A DNA stretch of 64,000 nucleotides from Pseudomonadota bacterium (GCA_023436885.1 JAEZHI010000042.1:1-64000), one strand, 5' to 3'. Shown: positions 7,293-16,271, numbered from the stretch's first letter. The notes: generated by a model not told the origin, from the letters alone. Numbers and translations: made by a program.

Positions 7293-9317
7293 CTATTTCC
7301 ACAATGCGGGTTGCGACGATGGACCACCAGTCGTGGCGTTGCGGATGGCTTTCGCCTCCTCCGCCAGCTCCTGCTCGCGACGGATCAGTTCCTCGCGGCG
7401 CCGGTTGAGATCGCGCGTCAGCTCGTAGATGTAGGTCGTGAAGTTCTCGTCGGTATCCGCCGTAACCGTGTTCATGTCGCGCTCGATGTCGGCGGAGAGT
7501 GCCCGGAGACACAGACGCTCGATAAGCAGTTCGAAACAGGTCTCGACGAAGCTCTCCGGCGGATGGAAGCGCAGGATGGGCAGCCGTTCCCGGAGCTTGT
7601 GGCCGCGGCCGATGCTGACGCCGTCCTCGCGCTTCATCTCGTCGCCGTGCACCTCGTTGAGCACGAAGTAGAAGCGGGCATCGAGCCCCTCGTAGAAATC
7701 GGAAACGGAGTCGGCATCGAAATCGACGGCAATGCGGTAGAGCGCCTGCTTGAAGTCCTCTAGGGCGGCAACATGAAAGTCCAGCCGGGCGAGCCGGTCC
7801 ATGTTGGCTTCATAGAGGTCGGGATATTCAACGGCGAGGCCGAGCAAGACGCGCTCTATATTGGCAAGATCCGGCTCGTTGGGCGCGCGCATCTCAGCTG
7901 ATACGGCCAACCCCTGCTGCCCTTCGCGGCGCTCGCCGCTTCCTCTGAAATCGCCGCGGCCTTCGCCTCGAAACTCACCTCTTCCCTTGCCACGAAACTC
8001 GCCGCGCCCCTCGCCCCGTCCTCGCTGATCGTGGCTCCAGAACAGCTCGGACATGTTGACGCGCAGCGCCAGGCGATAGCGCCGCGCCACTCGCTCGTCC
8101 TTGATCTGGCGAACCAGTTCGTCGATGCGCGCTTCCAGCGCCGCCTTGCGCTCGGGCGTATCGACGCGAGCGTCGGCCGCCTCGCGGTCCCACAGCACTT
8201 CCGACAAGGGCCGAGCCTTGGCCACTTCGGCAAGGAAGGCGTCGGCACCGCCGGAGCGCACGATGTCGTCGGGGTCCTGGCCGCCGGGCAGGAAGCAGAA
8301 GTTGAAGGAATAGCCGCTCCTCAAGGCCGGCAGAATGCGATCGATCGCCCGGTGGGCCGCCGACACGCCGGCCTTGTCGCCGTCAAAGCAGATCACCGGC
8401 TCGGCGGCAAAACGCCAGAGGCGAGCGATGTGATCCTCGGTGAATGCAGTGCCGAGGGCAGCGGTGACGTTGCGGATGCCGGCCTGATAGACCGAGATTG
8501 CATCCATGTAGCCTTCGGTGACGATGATCGTGCCGGACTTGTGTGCCGCCTCGCGCGCCCGATGGACGTTGAACAGCATCGTCCCCTTGTGGAAGAGCGG
8601 CGTCTCCGGCGAGTTGAGGTATTTCGGCTGCCCTTCCGGGTCGAGCGTGCGGCCGCCGAAGGCAACGACGCGGCCGCGCTCGTCGTGGATGGGGATCATC
8701 AGCCGGCCACGGAAGCGGTCGTAGGAGGCGCGCCCATCCTCCGGCTTGATCAAGAGACCGGCGGCGATGCCCGTCTCTTCCTTGACGTCGTTCTGAATGA
8801 GGTGCCGCTTCAGCGCATCGCGCTCGTCGGGCGCATAGCCGAAGCGGAACTCGATCGAGGTCTTTTCGAGAATGCCACGCTTCAGCATATACTCGCGGGC
8901 CGGCTTGCCCTCGGGTGAGCGCAGCTTCTGCTCGAAGAACTTGGCGGCGATTTCGCAGGCGCCAGCCAGATCGACCCGCACCGCCTCGCGCTCGCGGTCG
9001 CGCGGGTCGGCCTTGGGCAGCGTCACGCCGGCTTCCTCGGCCAGCCGCTCGACCGCCTCGGGGAAGGTCAACCCCTCGGTTTCAGTGACGAACTTGAAGT
9101 GGTCGCCCGTCGCTCCGCAGCCGAAGCAATGGTAGATGCCGCGCCGGTCGTCGCAGTGGAAGGACGACGTCTTTTCTTTGTGAAACGGGCAGCAGGCCCA
9201 GAAATCGCCGCGCGCCGGCTGGCTCTTGCGTTTGTCGTAAGTGACGCGCCGTCCCACCACCTGGCTGATCGGCAGCCGGGCTCGGATCTGGTCGAGAAGG
9301 GACGGTTCAAAGCGCAT
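7293..9317 (-). CDS. dnaG: DNA primase DnaG
   Basis: The 674-residue primase makes RNA primers for replication. The N-terminal CHC2 zinc ribbon keeps Cys43, His46, Cys64 and Cys67 (CPFH and CFGC). The catalytic core includes the KYLNSPETPLFHKG stretch. Its Toprim domain carries VTEGYMDAISVYQAG and VICFDGDKAG with the acidic metal ligands. A C-terminal helicase-binding-type region follows. Between core and C-terminus, at about residues 430-466, is an unusual linker of repeated glycine/arginine units (GRGEFRG, GRGEFRG, GRGDFRG). It lies upstream of rpoD in the usual order; rpsU is not present upstream. The start agrees with the family N-terminus, although the ribosome site is weak. Confidence 0.97.
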   Translation of the reverse strand: MRFEPSLLDQIRARLPISQVVGRRVTYDKRKSQPARGDFWACCPFHKEKTSSFHCDDRRGIYHCFGCGATGDHFKFVTETEGLTFPEAVERLAEEAGVTLPKADPRDREREAVRVDLAGACEIAAKFFEQKLRSPEGKPAREYMLKRGILEKTSIEFRFGYAPDERDALKRHLIQNDVKEETGIAAGLLIKPEDGRASYDRFRGRLMIPIHDERGRVVAFGGRTLDPEGQPKYLNSPETPLFHKGTMLFNVHRAREAAHKSGTIIVTEGYMDAISVYQAGIRNVTAALGTAFTEDHIARLWRFAAEPVICFDGDKAGVSAAHRAIDRILPALRSGYSFNFCFLPGGQDPDDIVRSGGADAFLAEVAKARPLSEVLWDREAADARVDTPERKAALEARIDELVRQIKDERVARRYRLALRVNMSELFWSHDQRGRGEGRGEFRGKGRGEFRGEGRGDFRGSGERREGQQGLAVSAEMRAPNEPDLANIERVLLGLAVEYPDLYEANMDRLARLDFHVAALEDFKQALYRIAVDFDADSVSDFYEGLDARFYFVLNEVHGDEMKREDGVSIGRGHKLRERLPILRFHPPESFVETCFELLIERLCLRALSADIERDMNTVTADTDENFTTYIYELTRDLNRRREELIRREQELAEEAKAIRNATTGGPSSQPALWK

Positions 9318-9682
9318 GCTTTATCGGTACTTTTCTAACGCAAACAGACATCAGACTGCCGGAAATGGGCCGCCAATCTGGCAAGTCTGAATGAAAATAA
9401 TAGCGTCGACTGACGGCCAAGCGCCATTGCCGGTTGGAGGTTTATTTTCAGCGGAGCACCAGAAGCCTCGCTTCTCCGCCGTTTTCAGGCGCGATGCTTA
9501 ATGCAATCGTGCAATTTCAGAAATGCAATTTTGACGTCAGATTGCAATTCGATCTGCTGCATTTCCGCGTCAGGCCCACCATCGCCCATATTCCGGCAGA
9601 AAGCGGTTGGCATCATGCTGTAAGCCAATTTGGCCTAGCAGCGGAAATGGCTGAGGTTGGCAAATCGGCAGCGCCCATAGCA
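9318..9682. other. Non-coding gap with a TGCAAT cluster
   Basis: This 365-base gap upstream of dnaG and beyond the end of a LysR gene holds no convincing gene; an 86-codon frame inside it lacks protein-like composition. At 9502-9548 the hexamer TGCAAT occurs four times (9502, 9510, 9524, 9543) in 47 bases, the last within the palindrome ATTGCAAT. The surroundings are distinctly richer in A and T than the genes. It probably contains the dnaG promoter, but no clear -35/-10 pair can be fixed. Confidence 0.4.
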
Positions 9683-10546
9683 CTATTGCACTGACGCATT
9701 CACGAGATGGTCCGATACGGTCGAGATGAACGCGCGAAGACGCTGAAGACGCCGTAGGTCCCGGTGGTATCCCATCCAGATGTCTCGCGCTGGCGGCGGC
9801 GCCGGCAGTTCCAGCCTGCGGATACCGGGGATCTGATTGCCGACTACGCGGGGCAGGACAGCGATGCCGACACCTTGCCTGCACATCCGCCCCTGGACGT
9901 TGCGGTTGTTCGATCGCAGGACCGGTCTCGCGTTGGGGAAGCTCTCGATGAGCCACGCGATATCAGGGAAATGGCCCGTGGATGTGTCGTGGGTGATCAG
10001 CCGGAAACCAGCCCCATCGCCATATTTGGGATCAGGCGCCTCCTCGGCAATGTAGACGCCATATTCGAGCCTGAAGAGACGCCGTTGAACGACATCGGCA
10101 TTTTCGAACGGAACGATGCGAAACGCGACGTCGGCCTCCCGCTGGGCGAGGTTGAACAGGCGTGTGCCGGTCAGGATTTCGACATCCACATTGGGATAGG
10201 CCTTCGAGAAATCCGCCAGGATCGGAGGCAAGACATAAGCCCCGAACCAATCCGCTGATGAAATGCGCAGACTGCCTTCGAGATTCTGCTCCTCCCCAGC
10301 GAGCCGGCGCTCCATGGCCAACGCGCCCTCTTCCATCTGCTCGGCCAGCGCGATGATCCCGTGGCCCTCGTCGGTCAGAACGAGACCGTCCGCAGTCCGC
10401 TGGAAAAGCGTGTGACCGATCGCCTGCTCAAGTGCGCGGAGGCGCCGGCCGACGGTCGGGTGGCTTGTCTGAAGAGAACGCGCGGCAGCGCCGAGCGTGC
10501 CGGACCGCGCAATAGCAAGAAAGATTCTGACGTCACTCCATTCCAT
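9683..10546 (-). CDS. LysR-family transcriptional regulator
   Basis: The 287-residue regulator starts MEWSDVRIFLAIARSG, the usual beginning of this LysR subgroup. The helix-turn-helix (SGTLGAAARSLQTSHPTVGR) and LEQAIGHTLFQR lie within the first 60 residues. The effector domain follows from about residue 88. A longer frame (to 10588) exists, but its extra 14 residues do not fit the family, so the ATG at 10546 is preferred. It is divergent from an SDR / hydrolase / VOC operon and is the obvious candidate for its regulator. Confidence 0.9.
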   Translation of the reverse strand: MEWSDVRIFLAIARSGTLGAAARSLQTSHPTVGRRLRALEQAIGHTLFQRTADGLVLTDEGHGIIALAEQMEEGALAMERRLAGEEQNLEGSLRISSADWFGAYVLPPILADFSKAYPNVDVEILTGTRLFNLAQREADVAFRIVPFENADVVQRRLFRLEYGVYIAEEAPDPKYGDGAGFRLITHDTSTGHFPDIAWLIESFPNARPVLRSNNRNVQGRMCRQGVGIAVLPRVVGNQIPGIRRLELPAPPPARDIWMGYHRDLRRLQRLRAFISTVSDHLVNASVQ

Positions 10547-10603
10547 CGCGACCACCCGAACAAAACTGAACGCCGAGAGTACAATCATGTCAGTTAAAGA
10601 ACA

Positions 10604-10621
10604 AATCTAAGCGTCTAGATT
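10604..10621. promoter_or_regulatory. Perfect inverted repeat, candidate LysR operator
   Basis: AATCTA-AGCGTC-TAGATT is a perfect dyad of two 6-base arms in the 181-base gap between the divergent LysR gene and the SDR operon. LysR regulators bind dyads of about this size (T-N11-A type). The position is 58 bases upstream of the regulator start and 107 bases upstream of the SDR start. Confidence 0.5.
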
Positions 10622-10727
10622 ATCGCCATCGTCTGAAGCGGTCTCCTTCGTTGGATTCTCCGCCTTATGGGCCGGTCAGCGCCGGCGGGTTCTTTTCGCA
10701 AGGTGATGGCAACTCGGAGAAAAGATA

Positions 10728-11552
10728 ATGAAAACTTGGCTCATCACAGGCTGCTCAAGCGGCTTCGGCCAGCGGCTCGCGCTGGCTGCAGCACAGCGCG
10801 GCGATCGTGTCATCGCGACGGCCCGCCATGTCGAGACGATCAAGGAAATGGCCGAGCCTTTCGGCGGCCGCATGATCACCTTGCCGCTCGACGTGACCGA
10901 TGCGGCAGCGGCCCAGGCAGCGGTCGCAAAGGCGGTCGAAACCTTTGGCGGGTTTGACGTGCTCGTGAACAATGCCGGCTACGGGCTGTTCGGCGCGATC
11001 GAGGAAGGCACGCCCGAAGAATATCGGCCGATGTTCGAGGTGAACGTCTTCGGTCTGATCGAAACCACCAGAGCCGCCCTGCCCGTCCTGCGGCGTTCGG
11101 GCGGAACGATCGTCAACATGTCGTCCGGCGCGGGCATCGCGGGCAGCGGCGGTGGCGGTTACTACAACGCCGCCAAGTTCGCGGTGGAGGGAATTTCCGA
11201 AGCGCTCGCCGGCGAGCTGGAGCCGCTCGGCATTCGCGTGCTGATCGTCGAGCCCGGGCCGTTTCGCACCGACTTCCTTGGCCGCTCGATCAGGATGGCG
11301 GCCAACGAGATGCCGGAATACGCCGCGAGCTCGCGCAAGCACTACCGCGAAACCAGCAACGGCAATCAGGCGGGCGATCCGGACAAGGCGATAGCGGTGA
11401 TCCTGCAGGCAGTCGACGCCGATGACGCCCCGCTTCATCTGCCGCTCGGCCCGATCGCGCACGCAATCGCCGAGCGAAAGCTGGCTGCCTTCCGCAGCGA
11501 TATCGACGCCTGGCGCGACGTCTCGATTGCCACCGATTTCGACCAGCCCTGA
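10728..11552 (+). CDS. SDR family NAD(P)-dependent oxidoreductase
   Basis: The 274-residue classical short-chain dehydrogenase starts with the cofactor motif TGCSSGFGQ. It continues with LVNNAGYG, the catalytic serine in NMSSGAG and the catalytic pair YxxxK in YYNAAKF. The EPGPFRTDF segment is typical of the group often annotated as oxidoreductase/SDR. It would reduce or oxidise a carbonyl/alcohol; the substrate is unknown. GGAG lies eight bases before the ATG. It is first in a three-gene operon with an alpha/beta hydrolase and a VOC protein, which suggests breakdown or detoxification of an organic compound under control of the divergent LysR protein. Confidence 0.93.
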   Translation: MKTWLITGCSSGFGQRLALAAAQRGDRVIATARHVETIKEMAEPFGGRMITLPLDVTDAAAAQAAVAKAVETFGGFDVLVNNAGYGLFGAIEEGTPEEYRPMFEVNVFGLIETTRAALPVLRRSGGTIVNMSSGAGIAGSGGGGYYNAAKFAVEGISEALAGELEPLGIRVLIVEPGPFRTDFLGRSIRMAANEMPEYAASSRKHYRETSNGNQAGDPDKAIAVILQAVDADDAPLHLPLGPIAHAIAERKLAAFRSDIDAWRDVSIATDFDQP

Positions 11553-11599
11553 ACGCTGGCAGCGAGCTCTGAACCTCAACATCTGACTGGAAGGCGATC

Positions 11600-12448
11600 A
11601 TGATCGCAACCTTGAAGGGGTTTACCCAGCAACTGGTGCCGGTGAACGGCATCAAGATCAACGCCGTCACGGGAGGCTCGGGGCCGCCGATCCTTCTGCT
11701 CCACGGCTGGCCGGAAACATGGTGGGAATGGCACGATGTGATGCCGCTGCTCGCCGAGCATTTCAGCGTGGTGGCCATCGATCTACGCGGCGCCGGCTTT
11801 TCCGACTGCCCGCTCGACGGCTACGATAAGGCCACCATGGCGCGCGACGCGCACGAAGTCATGGTTGCCCTCGGGCATGAACGTTACGCCGTGTGCGGCC
11901 ATGACATTGGTGGAATGGTGGCGTTGCCTCAGGCCGCGATCTATCGGGACGCTGTTACCCACCTGGCCGTCCTCGACGTTCCGCTTCCCGGCTGGACCGG
12001 ATGGGAAGCGACGACCGCTGCGCTTTGGCACTTCGGCTTCCACATGAACCGGGATCTGCCCGAGCGCCTGATCCATGGCCGTGAATATGACTATGTCTCG
12101 ACCTTCATGGCCGAGCGGTTCTACGATCACAGCACCTTCAATCCGGCTGATATCGAGATCTACGCCAAGGCGATGGCGATGCCTGGCCGCACGCGTGGCG
12201 GCATGGAATGGTATCGCGCCCTCACCGCCGATCATGCGGCTGCACTCGAGTACAAGAAGCAGCCGCTCGAGATCCCGGTGCTTGGCCTGGGTGGAGACCA
12301 GCGCTTCGGTGCGCAAATGGTGCCGATGCTCAAGGAATTCGCCACCAACGTGACGGGCGGCCCGATCGCGCGGTGCAGCCACTATGTAGCGGACGAGCGG
12401 CCAGTTGAAGTCGCCACCGCTCTGATCGATTTCCTCAAGACCAATTGA
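11600..12448 (+). CDS. Alpha/beta hydrolase, epoxide-hydrolase/haloacid-dehalogenase type
   Basis: The 282-residue alpha/beta hydrolase has the oxyanion motif HGWPETWWEW (residues 35-44). Its nucleophile elbow is GHDIGG with Asp102 as nucleophile, plus an acid in GGDQRF and a histidine in CSHY. An aspartate nucleophile with HGxP is the signature of soluble epoxide hydrolases and haloalkane/fluoroacetate dehalogenases rather than esterases, which use serine. Which of these reactions it performs cannot be told from sequence. It starts 47 bases after the SDR gene with GGAAGG before the ATG, so it belongs to the same operon. Confidence 0.9.
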   Translation: MIATLKGFTQQLVPVNGIKINAVTGGSGPPILLLHGWPETWWEWHDVMPLLAEHFSVVAIDLRGAGFSDCPLDGYDKATMARDAHEVMVALGHERYAVCGHDIGGMVALPQAAIYRDAVTHLAVLDVPLPGWTGWEATTAALWHFGFHMNRDLPERLIHGREYDYVSTFMAERFYDHSTFNPADIEIYAKAMAMPGRTRGGMEWYRALTADHAAALEYKKQPLEIPVLGLGGDQRFGAQMVPMLKEFATNVTGGPIARCSHYVADERPVEVATALIDFLKTN

Positions 12449-12509
12449 AACTCTGCGCCCGCGCCGTCTTGGGCCGGGCGGATTCAATAAATTGAGAAAG
12501 GAAACAGCC

Positions 12510-13040
12510 ATGACTGCCCCCATCATTCGCGGCGTCAATCATATCGGCATCACGGTGCCCGACATCGAAGCAGCAAAGTCGTTCCTGGTGGAAGCCTTCG
12601 ACGGCCAGGTGATCTATCAGTCTTTCGGACCGCAGGATCCGCCGCGGCAGGGACCCGAGTTCGAGAGGGCCGTCGGCGCTTTTCCCGGAACGGTCGTGCG
12701 TGGGCAGGCAATGGTCAAGATCGGAACCGGCCCCGATATCGAGCTCTTCGAAATGCACGGTCCCGAGCAGGCCCTGCCGATCCGGGCGAGCGACATCGGC
12801 ATCACACACTTCGCTCTCTACACCGACGACATCGACGCATCGGTCGAGCGCTTCGAGAAAGCGGGAGGCACGGCCCTCACCGCGCCGCGCGCTATTCCCT
12901 ATGCCACCGAGAAAGGTCCCGGAAACAAGGTCTGCTACTGCCGCATGCCCTGGGGCACGACGATGGAATTCATCACCACGCCGGACCGCATGGCCTATCA
13001 CGACCAGACGGATCTGCGCAGATGGCAGGACGAGGACTGA
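12510..13040 (+). CDS. VOC (glyoxalase/dioxygenase superfamily) protein
   Basis: The 176-residue protein has the paired beta-alpha-beta-beta-beta modules of the vicinal oxygen chelate fold. The first begins with GVNHIGITVPDIEAAKSF (candidate metal His) and the second with ITHFALYTDDIDASVERF. A glutamate near the C-terminus (TTMEFIT) completes a plausible metal site. Family members include lactoylglutathione lyases, dioxygenases and epimerases; the reaction here is unknown. I start at the ATG preceded by AAAGGAAAC rather than at the TTG 18 bases upstream. It is the third gene of the SDR-hydrolase operon. Confidence 0.88.
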   Translation: MTAPIIRGVNHIGITVPDIEAAKSFLVEAFDGQVIYQSFGPQDPPRQGPEFERAVGAFPGTVVRGQAMVKIGTGPDIELFEMHGPEQALPIRASDIGITHFALYTDDIDASVERFEKAGGTALTAPRAIPYATEKGPGNKVCYCRMPWGTTMEFITTPDRMAYHDQTDLRRWQDED

Positions 13041-13102
13041 GCACGGCGCGAAAAGGGACCAGCATCATCCGACCGGAGTGCAACGAGAACCGACAAGATG
13101 AT

Positions 13103-13138
13103 GCGTGCAAATAGGAGTTAGCGTGCAAATAGGAGTTA
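13103..13138. repeat. Exact tandem duplication of an 18-bp unit
   Basis: The unit GCGTGCAAATAGGAGTTA occurs twice back to back (13103-13120, 13121-13138), and a degraded third start (GAGTGCCAAT) follows. It lies in the 287-base gap between the VOC gene and a membrane-protein gene. Nothing else is recognisable in this gap. Confidence 0.9.
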
Positions 13139-13327
13139 GAGTGCCAATCGACCGCGCCCGCGATGCGCTACGGGCGGCGAGCTGCACGGAAACTTAGTTT
13201 CTTCGGTAAGCTAGTCGTCCCCGGTCACGGCATCTTGCGAAGACGGCCGCATCCTGAACAGATAATACCACTATTCAGGCGGCCCGATTCCGCCATCTGT
13301 TTGCAAACATCGTCCTGGGGAGCTCCG

Positions 13328-13711
13328 ATGTACCAATCTCTCTTCGAAATTCATCGCGGTCTCGCCATCATCGGCTGTCTCACCACGGTTGGCTGGGCGA
13401 TCGCCGCCCTCTGGCCGGCGCTTCGTCATCAAGCTCCCCAGCGTCGCATCTGGAAGCCGCTCTACAGCGCTGCTGCGGCCACGGTCGGCCTTGCCGGTAT
13501 CTTCGGACTGATCCTCGCCTGGATGGGCGGTTGGATCACCTTCTTCTTCCCCTGGATCGGCTTCGCCGGCGTCTGGCTGCATGGCATGGCCGGCGTGCGC
13601 GGCCGCCGGGCCATGGCCGCCGGCGCCAACGGCACGCTCGCCGCCTGCCTGTTCATCCAGGTGGCGACGCTGATCGGCCTCTATGGCCTGATGACCGTGA
13701 AACCCTTTTGA
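13328..13711 (+). CDS. Small integral membrane protein, unknown function
   Basis: The 127-residue protein is strongly hydrophobic, with about three to four membrane segments: near residues 10-30 (IIGCLTTVGWAIAAL), 48-65, 67-85 (WITFFFPWIGFAGVWL) and 103-122. It has no signal peptide or catalytic motif that I recognise. The ATG at 13328 has GGGGAG five to six bases upstream. A longer frame to 13163 exists but its extra part is not protein-like. The gene ends 17 bases before the glutathione peroxidase gene, so the two are probably co-transcribed. Confidence 0.75.
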   Translation: MYQSLFEIHRGLAIIGCLTTVGWAIAALWPALRHQAPQRRIWKPLYSAAAATVGLAGIFGLILAWMGGWITFFFPWIGFAGVWLHGMAGVRGRRAMAAGANGTLAACLFIQVATLIGLYGLMTVKPF

Positions 13712-13728
13712 AGCATGAGGATAGTGAC

Positions 13729-14274
13729 ATGACCGCTGCCCTGTTCGACACCCCACTCGCCACCCTCGACGGCCTGCCCACCACGCTGAGGCCCTGGCTC
13801 GGCAAGGTGCTGCTGGTCGTCAACACCGCCTCCAAGTGCGGGCTGACGCCGCAATACGAGGTGCTGGTCAGCCTCTACAAGCGCTTCAAGGATCGCGGCT
13901 TCGAGGTGCTGGGCTTCCCGGCCAACGACTTCGCCGGCCAGGAGCCGGGCACCAATGAGGAAATCGCCACCTTCTGCTCGACGACTTTCGGCGTCGACTT
14001 CCCGATGTTCGCCAAGATCGCCGTTACCGGGCCTGACAAGCATCCGCTCTACAAGGCGCTGACCGCCGAAAAGCCGGAAGCCCGCTCCCTGCCCGGCGCC
14101 GATTTCCGCGCCGCCCTCCGCGGCTACGGAATCACGCCGACCGAAGCGCCGGAAGTGCTCTGGAACTTCGAGAAGTTCCTGATCGGCCGCGACGGCAAGG
14201 TCATAGACCGCTTCTCGCCCGACACCGCCCCCGACGCCGACATCATCGTCCAGGCGATCGAAAAGGCGCTCTAG
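13729..14274 (+). CDS. Glutathione peroxidase family protein
   Basis: The 181-residue peroxidase has a thioredoxin-like fold. The peroxidatic Cys37 is in NTASKCGLTPQY, Gln71 in NDFAGQEPGTNEEI, and the tryptophan of the tetrad in VLWNFEKF. It reduces hydrogen peroxide and organic hydroperoxides, in bacteria usually with thioredoxin or glutathione as donor. Cysteine replaces selenocysteine, as is normal in bacteria. No signal peptide is seen, so it should be cytoplasmic. It follows the small membrane-protein gene by 17 bases. Confidence 0.95.
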   Translation: MTAALFDTPLATLDGLPTTLRPWLGKVLLVVNTASKCGLTPQYEVLVSLYKRFKDRGFEVLGFPANDFAGQEPGTNEEIATFCSTTFGVDFPMFAKIAVTGPDKHPLYKALTAEKPEARSLPGADFRAALRGYGITPTEAPEVLWNFEKFLIGRDGKVIDRFSPDTAPDADIIVQAIEKAL

Positions 14275-14299
14275 GTCGGCGATAGCAAGGGCGACGGAT

Positions 14300-14860
14300 T
14301 TGTCCCTCTCCGAGCACAGCTTCGCCGAGCTGATCCGGCAAAACAAGACAAGCCGCCGCCTTCTCGAAATCCTCCCGGCCATGGAGTTGCCTCAAGGCAC
14401 CCTGACCGCAGGGTGCCTGTTCCAAACCATTTGGAATCTCAAGTCCGGCAACGAACCCGATTGGGCGATCCGAGATTACGACGTCTTCTATTTCGACGCA
14501 GATGACCTGTCGTGGGAGGCGGAAGACGCGGTCATTCAGAAAGCGAGAGACTTGCTCGGCGACATGGCGGACAAGGTCGAAATCAGAAACCAGGCGCGCG
14601 TTCACCTCTGGTATCCGGAGAAGTTTGGTGCGCCCTGTCCACGGCTGACGAGGGTGGAAGATGGGATCGATCGCTTCCTGATCGCTTGCACCGTGCTTGG
14701 CATCCACATCGGCACAGGCAACATCTACGCGCCCAACGGCTTCGAGGACATGTGGGACGGCTTCCTGCGGATCAACCCCAACAACCCTCAGCCCGGCCCG
14801 TTTCGAGCGAAGTGCCAGGACTACAAGGCGAGATGGGCCTGGTTGACGATTGCCAACTAG
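14300..14860 (+). CDS. Nucleotidyltransferase-like protein (NTP_transf_6 / DUF925 type)
   Basis: The 186-residue protein matches the small family annotated as nucleotidyltransferase family protein. It has an early GCLFQTIWN stretch, the acidic block RDYDVFYFDADDLSWEAED (candidate metal-binding Asp pair, about residues 58-76), and VEIRNQARVHLWYPEKFG. Family members have the minimal nucleotidyltransferase fold; their substrates are not established. The start is a TTG 25 bases after the peroxidase stop, with a purine-rich AAGG upstream. The frame is open further upstream, so the exact start is uncertain. Confidence 0.8.
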   Translation: MSLSEHSFAELIRQNKTSRRLLEILPAMELPQGTLTAGCLFQTIWNLKSGNEPDWAIRDYDVFYFDADDLSWEAEDAVIQKARDLLGDMADKVEIRNQARVHLWYPEKFGAPCPRLTRVEDGIDRFLIACTVLGIHIGTGNIYAPNGFEDMWDGFLRINPNNPQPGPFRAKCQDYKARWAWLTIAN

Positions 14861-14936
14861 CAACCTGCTCTGCCCAGCTTGACAGCCCACCTCAAAGCGC
14901 CCAGCGTAGTTTCCCTTATGTTGTGGAGGCTTGGGC

Positions 14937-16271
14937 ATGCGCGAATTTGGTCTTTCAAGGCGCGTTGCCGCGCCAGGCTTATCTGCTCTCATAGCTCTTG
15001 GCCTCGCCGGCTGTGCCGAACAATCCATTCTGCCGCCCAATGCCGACATCGGGCCGACGCCTCAGATCGTCCAGCCGGTCAAGAGCGCCATCCCCACCGT
15101 CAACGTCGCAAAGGCCGTCGGCTGGCCTTCGGGTGGGATGCCCACGCCGGCCCAAGGCCTGAAGGTGACTGCCTTCGCGTCCGGCCTCGACCATCCGCGC
15201 AACATTCTGGTGCTGCCCAACGGCGATGTGCTGGTGGCCGAGACGGCCGCGCCGCCCAAGCCTGACGACAGCCCCGGCCTCAAGGGCTTCGTCATGCGCC
15301 GCCTGATGGCGCACGCCGGTGCCGGCGGACCGAGCGCCAACCGCATCATCCTGTTGCGCGACACCAATGGCGACGGCGTCGCCGACGTCCGGAGTACCTT
15401 CCTCACCGGCCTGAACTCGCCCTACGGCATGGCGCTTATTGGCGGCAACCTTTACGTCGCCAACACCGACGCCATCATGCGCTACCCCTACAAGCAGGGC
15501 GCAACGAGCATCACCGCGCCAGGCACCAAGCTGACCGACCTGCCGGGCGGCACCATCAACCACCATTGGACCAAGAACCTGGTCGCCAGTCCCGACGGCC
15601 GCTTCCTCTATGCCAGCATCGGCTCCAACAGCAACGTTGGCGAAAACGGCATGGCGGTTGAAGGCGACCGGGCGCAGATCTGGCAGGTGGATATCCGCAC
15701 CGGCGCCCACCGCCCCTATGCCACCGGCCTCAGAAACCCCAACGGTCTCGCCTTTTCCGGCAGCACGCTGTGGACCTCGGTCAACGAGCGCGACGAGATC
15801 GGCAGCGATCTGGTGCCCGATTACATGACCTCGGTGAAGGACGGCGGCTTCTATGGCTGGCCCTACAGCTATTTCGGACAGCACATCGACAGCCGCGTCA
15901 ATCCGCCGCGCCCCGATCTCGTGGCCAAGGCGATCGTCCCCGATTATGCGCTGGGCGCCCACACCGCCTCGCTGGGCTTGGCGATTACCACCAATAGCGG
16001 CCTGCCCGCACCCTACAAGGCTGGCGCTTTCGTTGGCCAGCATGGCTCGTGGAACCGCAAGCCGCTCGCCGGCTACAAGGTGATCTTCGTGCCCTTTGCC
16101 GGCGGCAAACCGGACGGGCAGCCGCGCGACGTGCTGACCGGCTTCGTCGACGCCAAGGGTGAGGCGCAAGGGCGGCCGGTCGGTGTCACCCCCGACGGGC
16201 GCGGCGGCCTGCTGGTCGCCGACGATGTCGGCAACGTCATCTGGCGCGTCACGGCCAACACGGCGCGCTGA
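14937..16271 (+). CDS. Sorbosone dehydrogenase / PQQ-type beta-propeller lipoprotein
   Basis: The 444-residue precursor has a lipoprotein signal ending in LGLAGC, so it should be anchored in the membrane and exposed to the periplasm. The mature part is a six-bladed propeller of the L-sorbosone/glucose dehydrogenase type, with FASGLDHPRNILVLPNGDVL, DTNGDGVAD, GLRNPNGLAF and HGSWNR motifs. Such proteins oxidise sugars with PQQ, but many family members have no proven activity. I choose the ATG at 14937 because GGAGG lies seven bases upstream. A strong terminator follows, so it ends its transcription unit. Confidence 0.88.
   Translation: MREFGLSRRVAAPGLSALIALGLAGCAEQSILPPNADIGPTPQIVQPVKSAIPTVNVAKAVGWPSGGMPTPAQGLKVTAFASGLDHPRNILVLPNGDVLVAETAAPPKPDDSPGLKGFVMRRLMAHAGAGGPSANRIILLRDTNGDGVADVRSTFLTGLNSPYGMALIGGNLYVANTDAIMRYPYKQGATSITAPGTKLTDLPGGTINHHWTKNLVASPDGRFLYASIGSNSNVGENGMAVEGDRAQIWQVDIRTGAHRPYATGLRNPNGLAFSGSTLWTSVNERDEIGSDLVPDYMTSVKDGGFYGWPYSYFGQHIDSRVNPPRPDLVAKAIVPDYALGAHTASLGLAITTNSGLPAPYKAGAFVGQHGSWNRKPLAGYKVIFVPFAGGKPDGQPRDVLTGFVDAKGEAQGRPVGVTPDGRGGLLVADDVGNVIWRVTANTAR

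Noticed and set aside
9434..9694. 86-codon frame in the gap upstream of dnaG
   Set aside because: No ribosome site, AT-rich non-coding composition, overlap with the LysR stop and no family resemblance.
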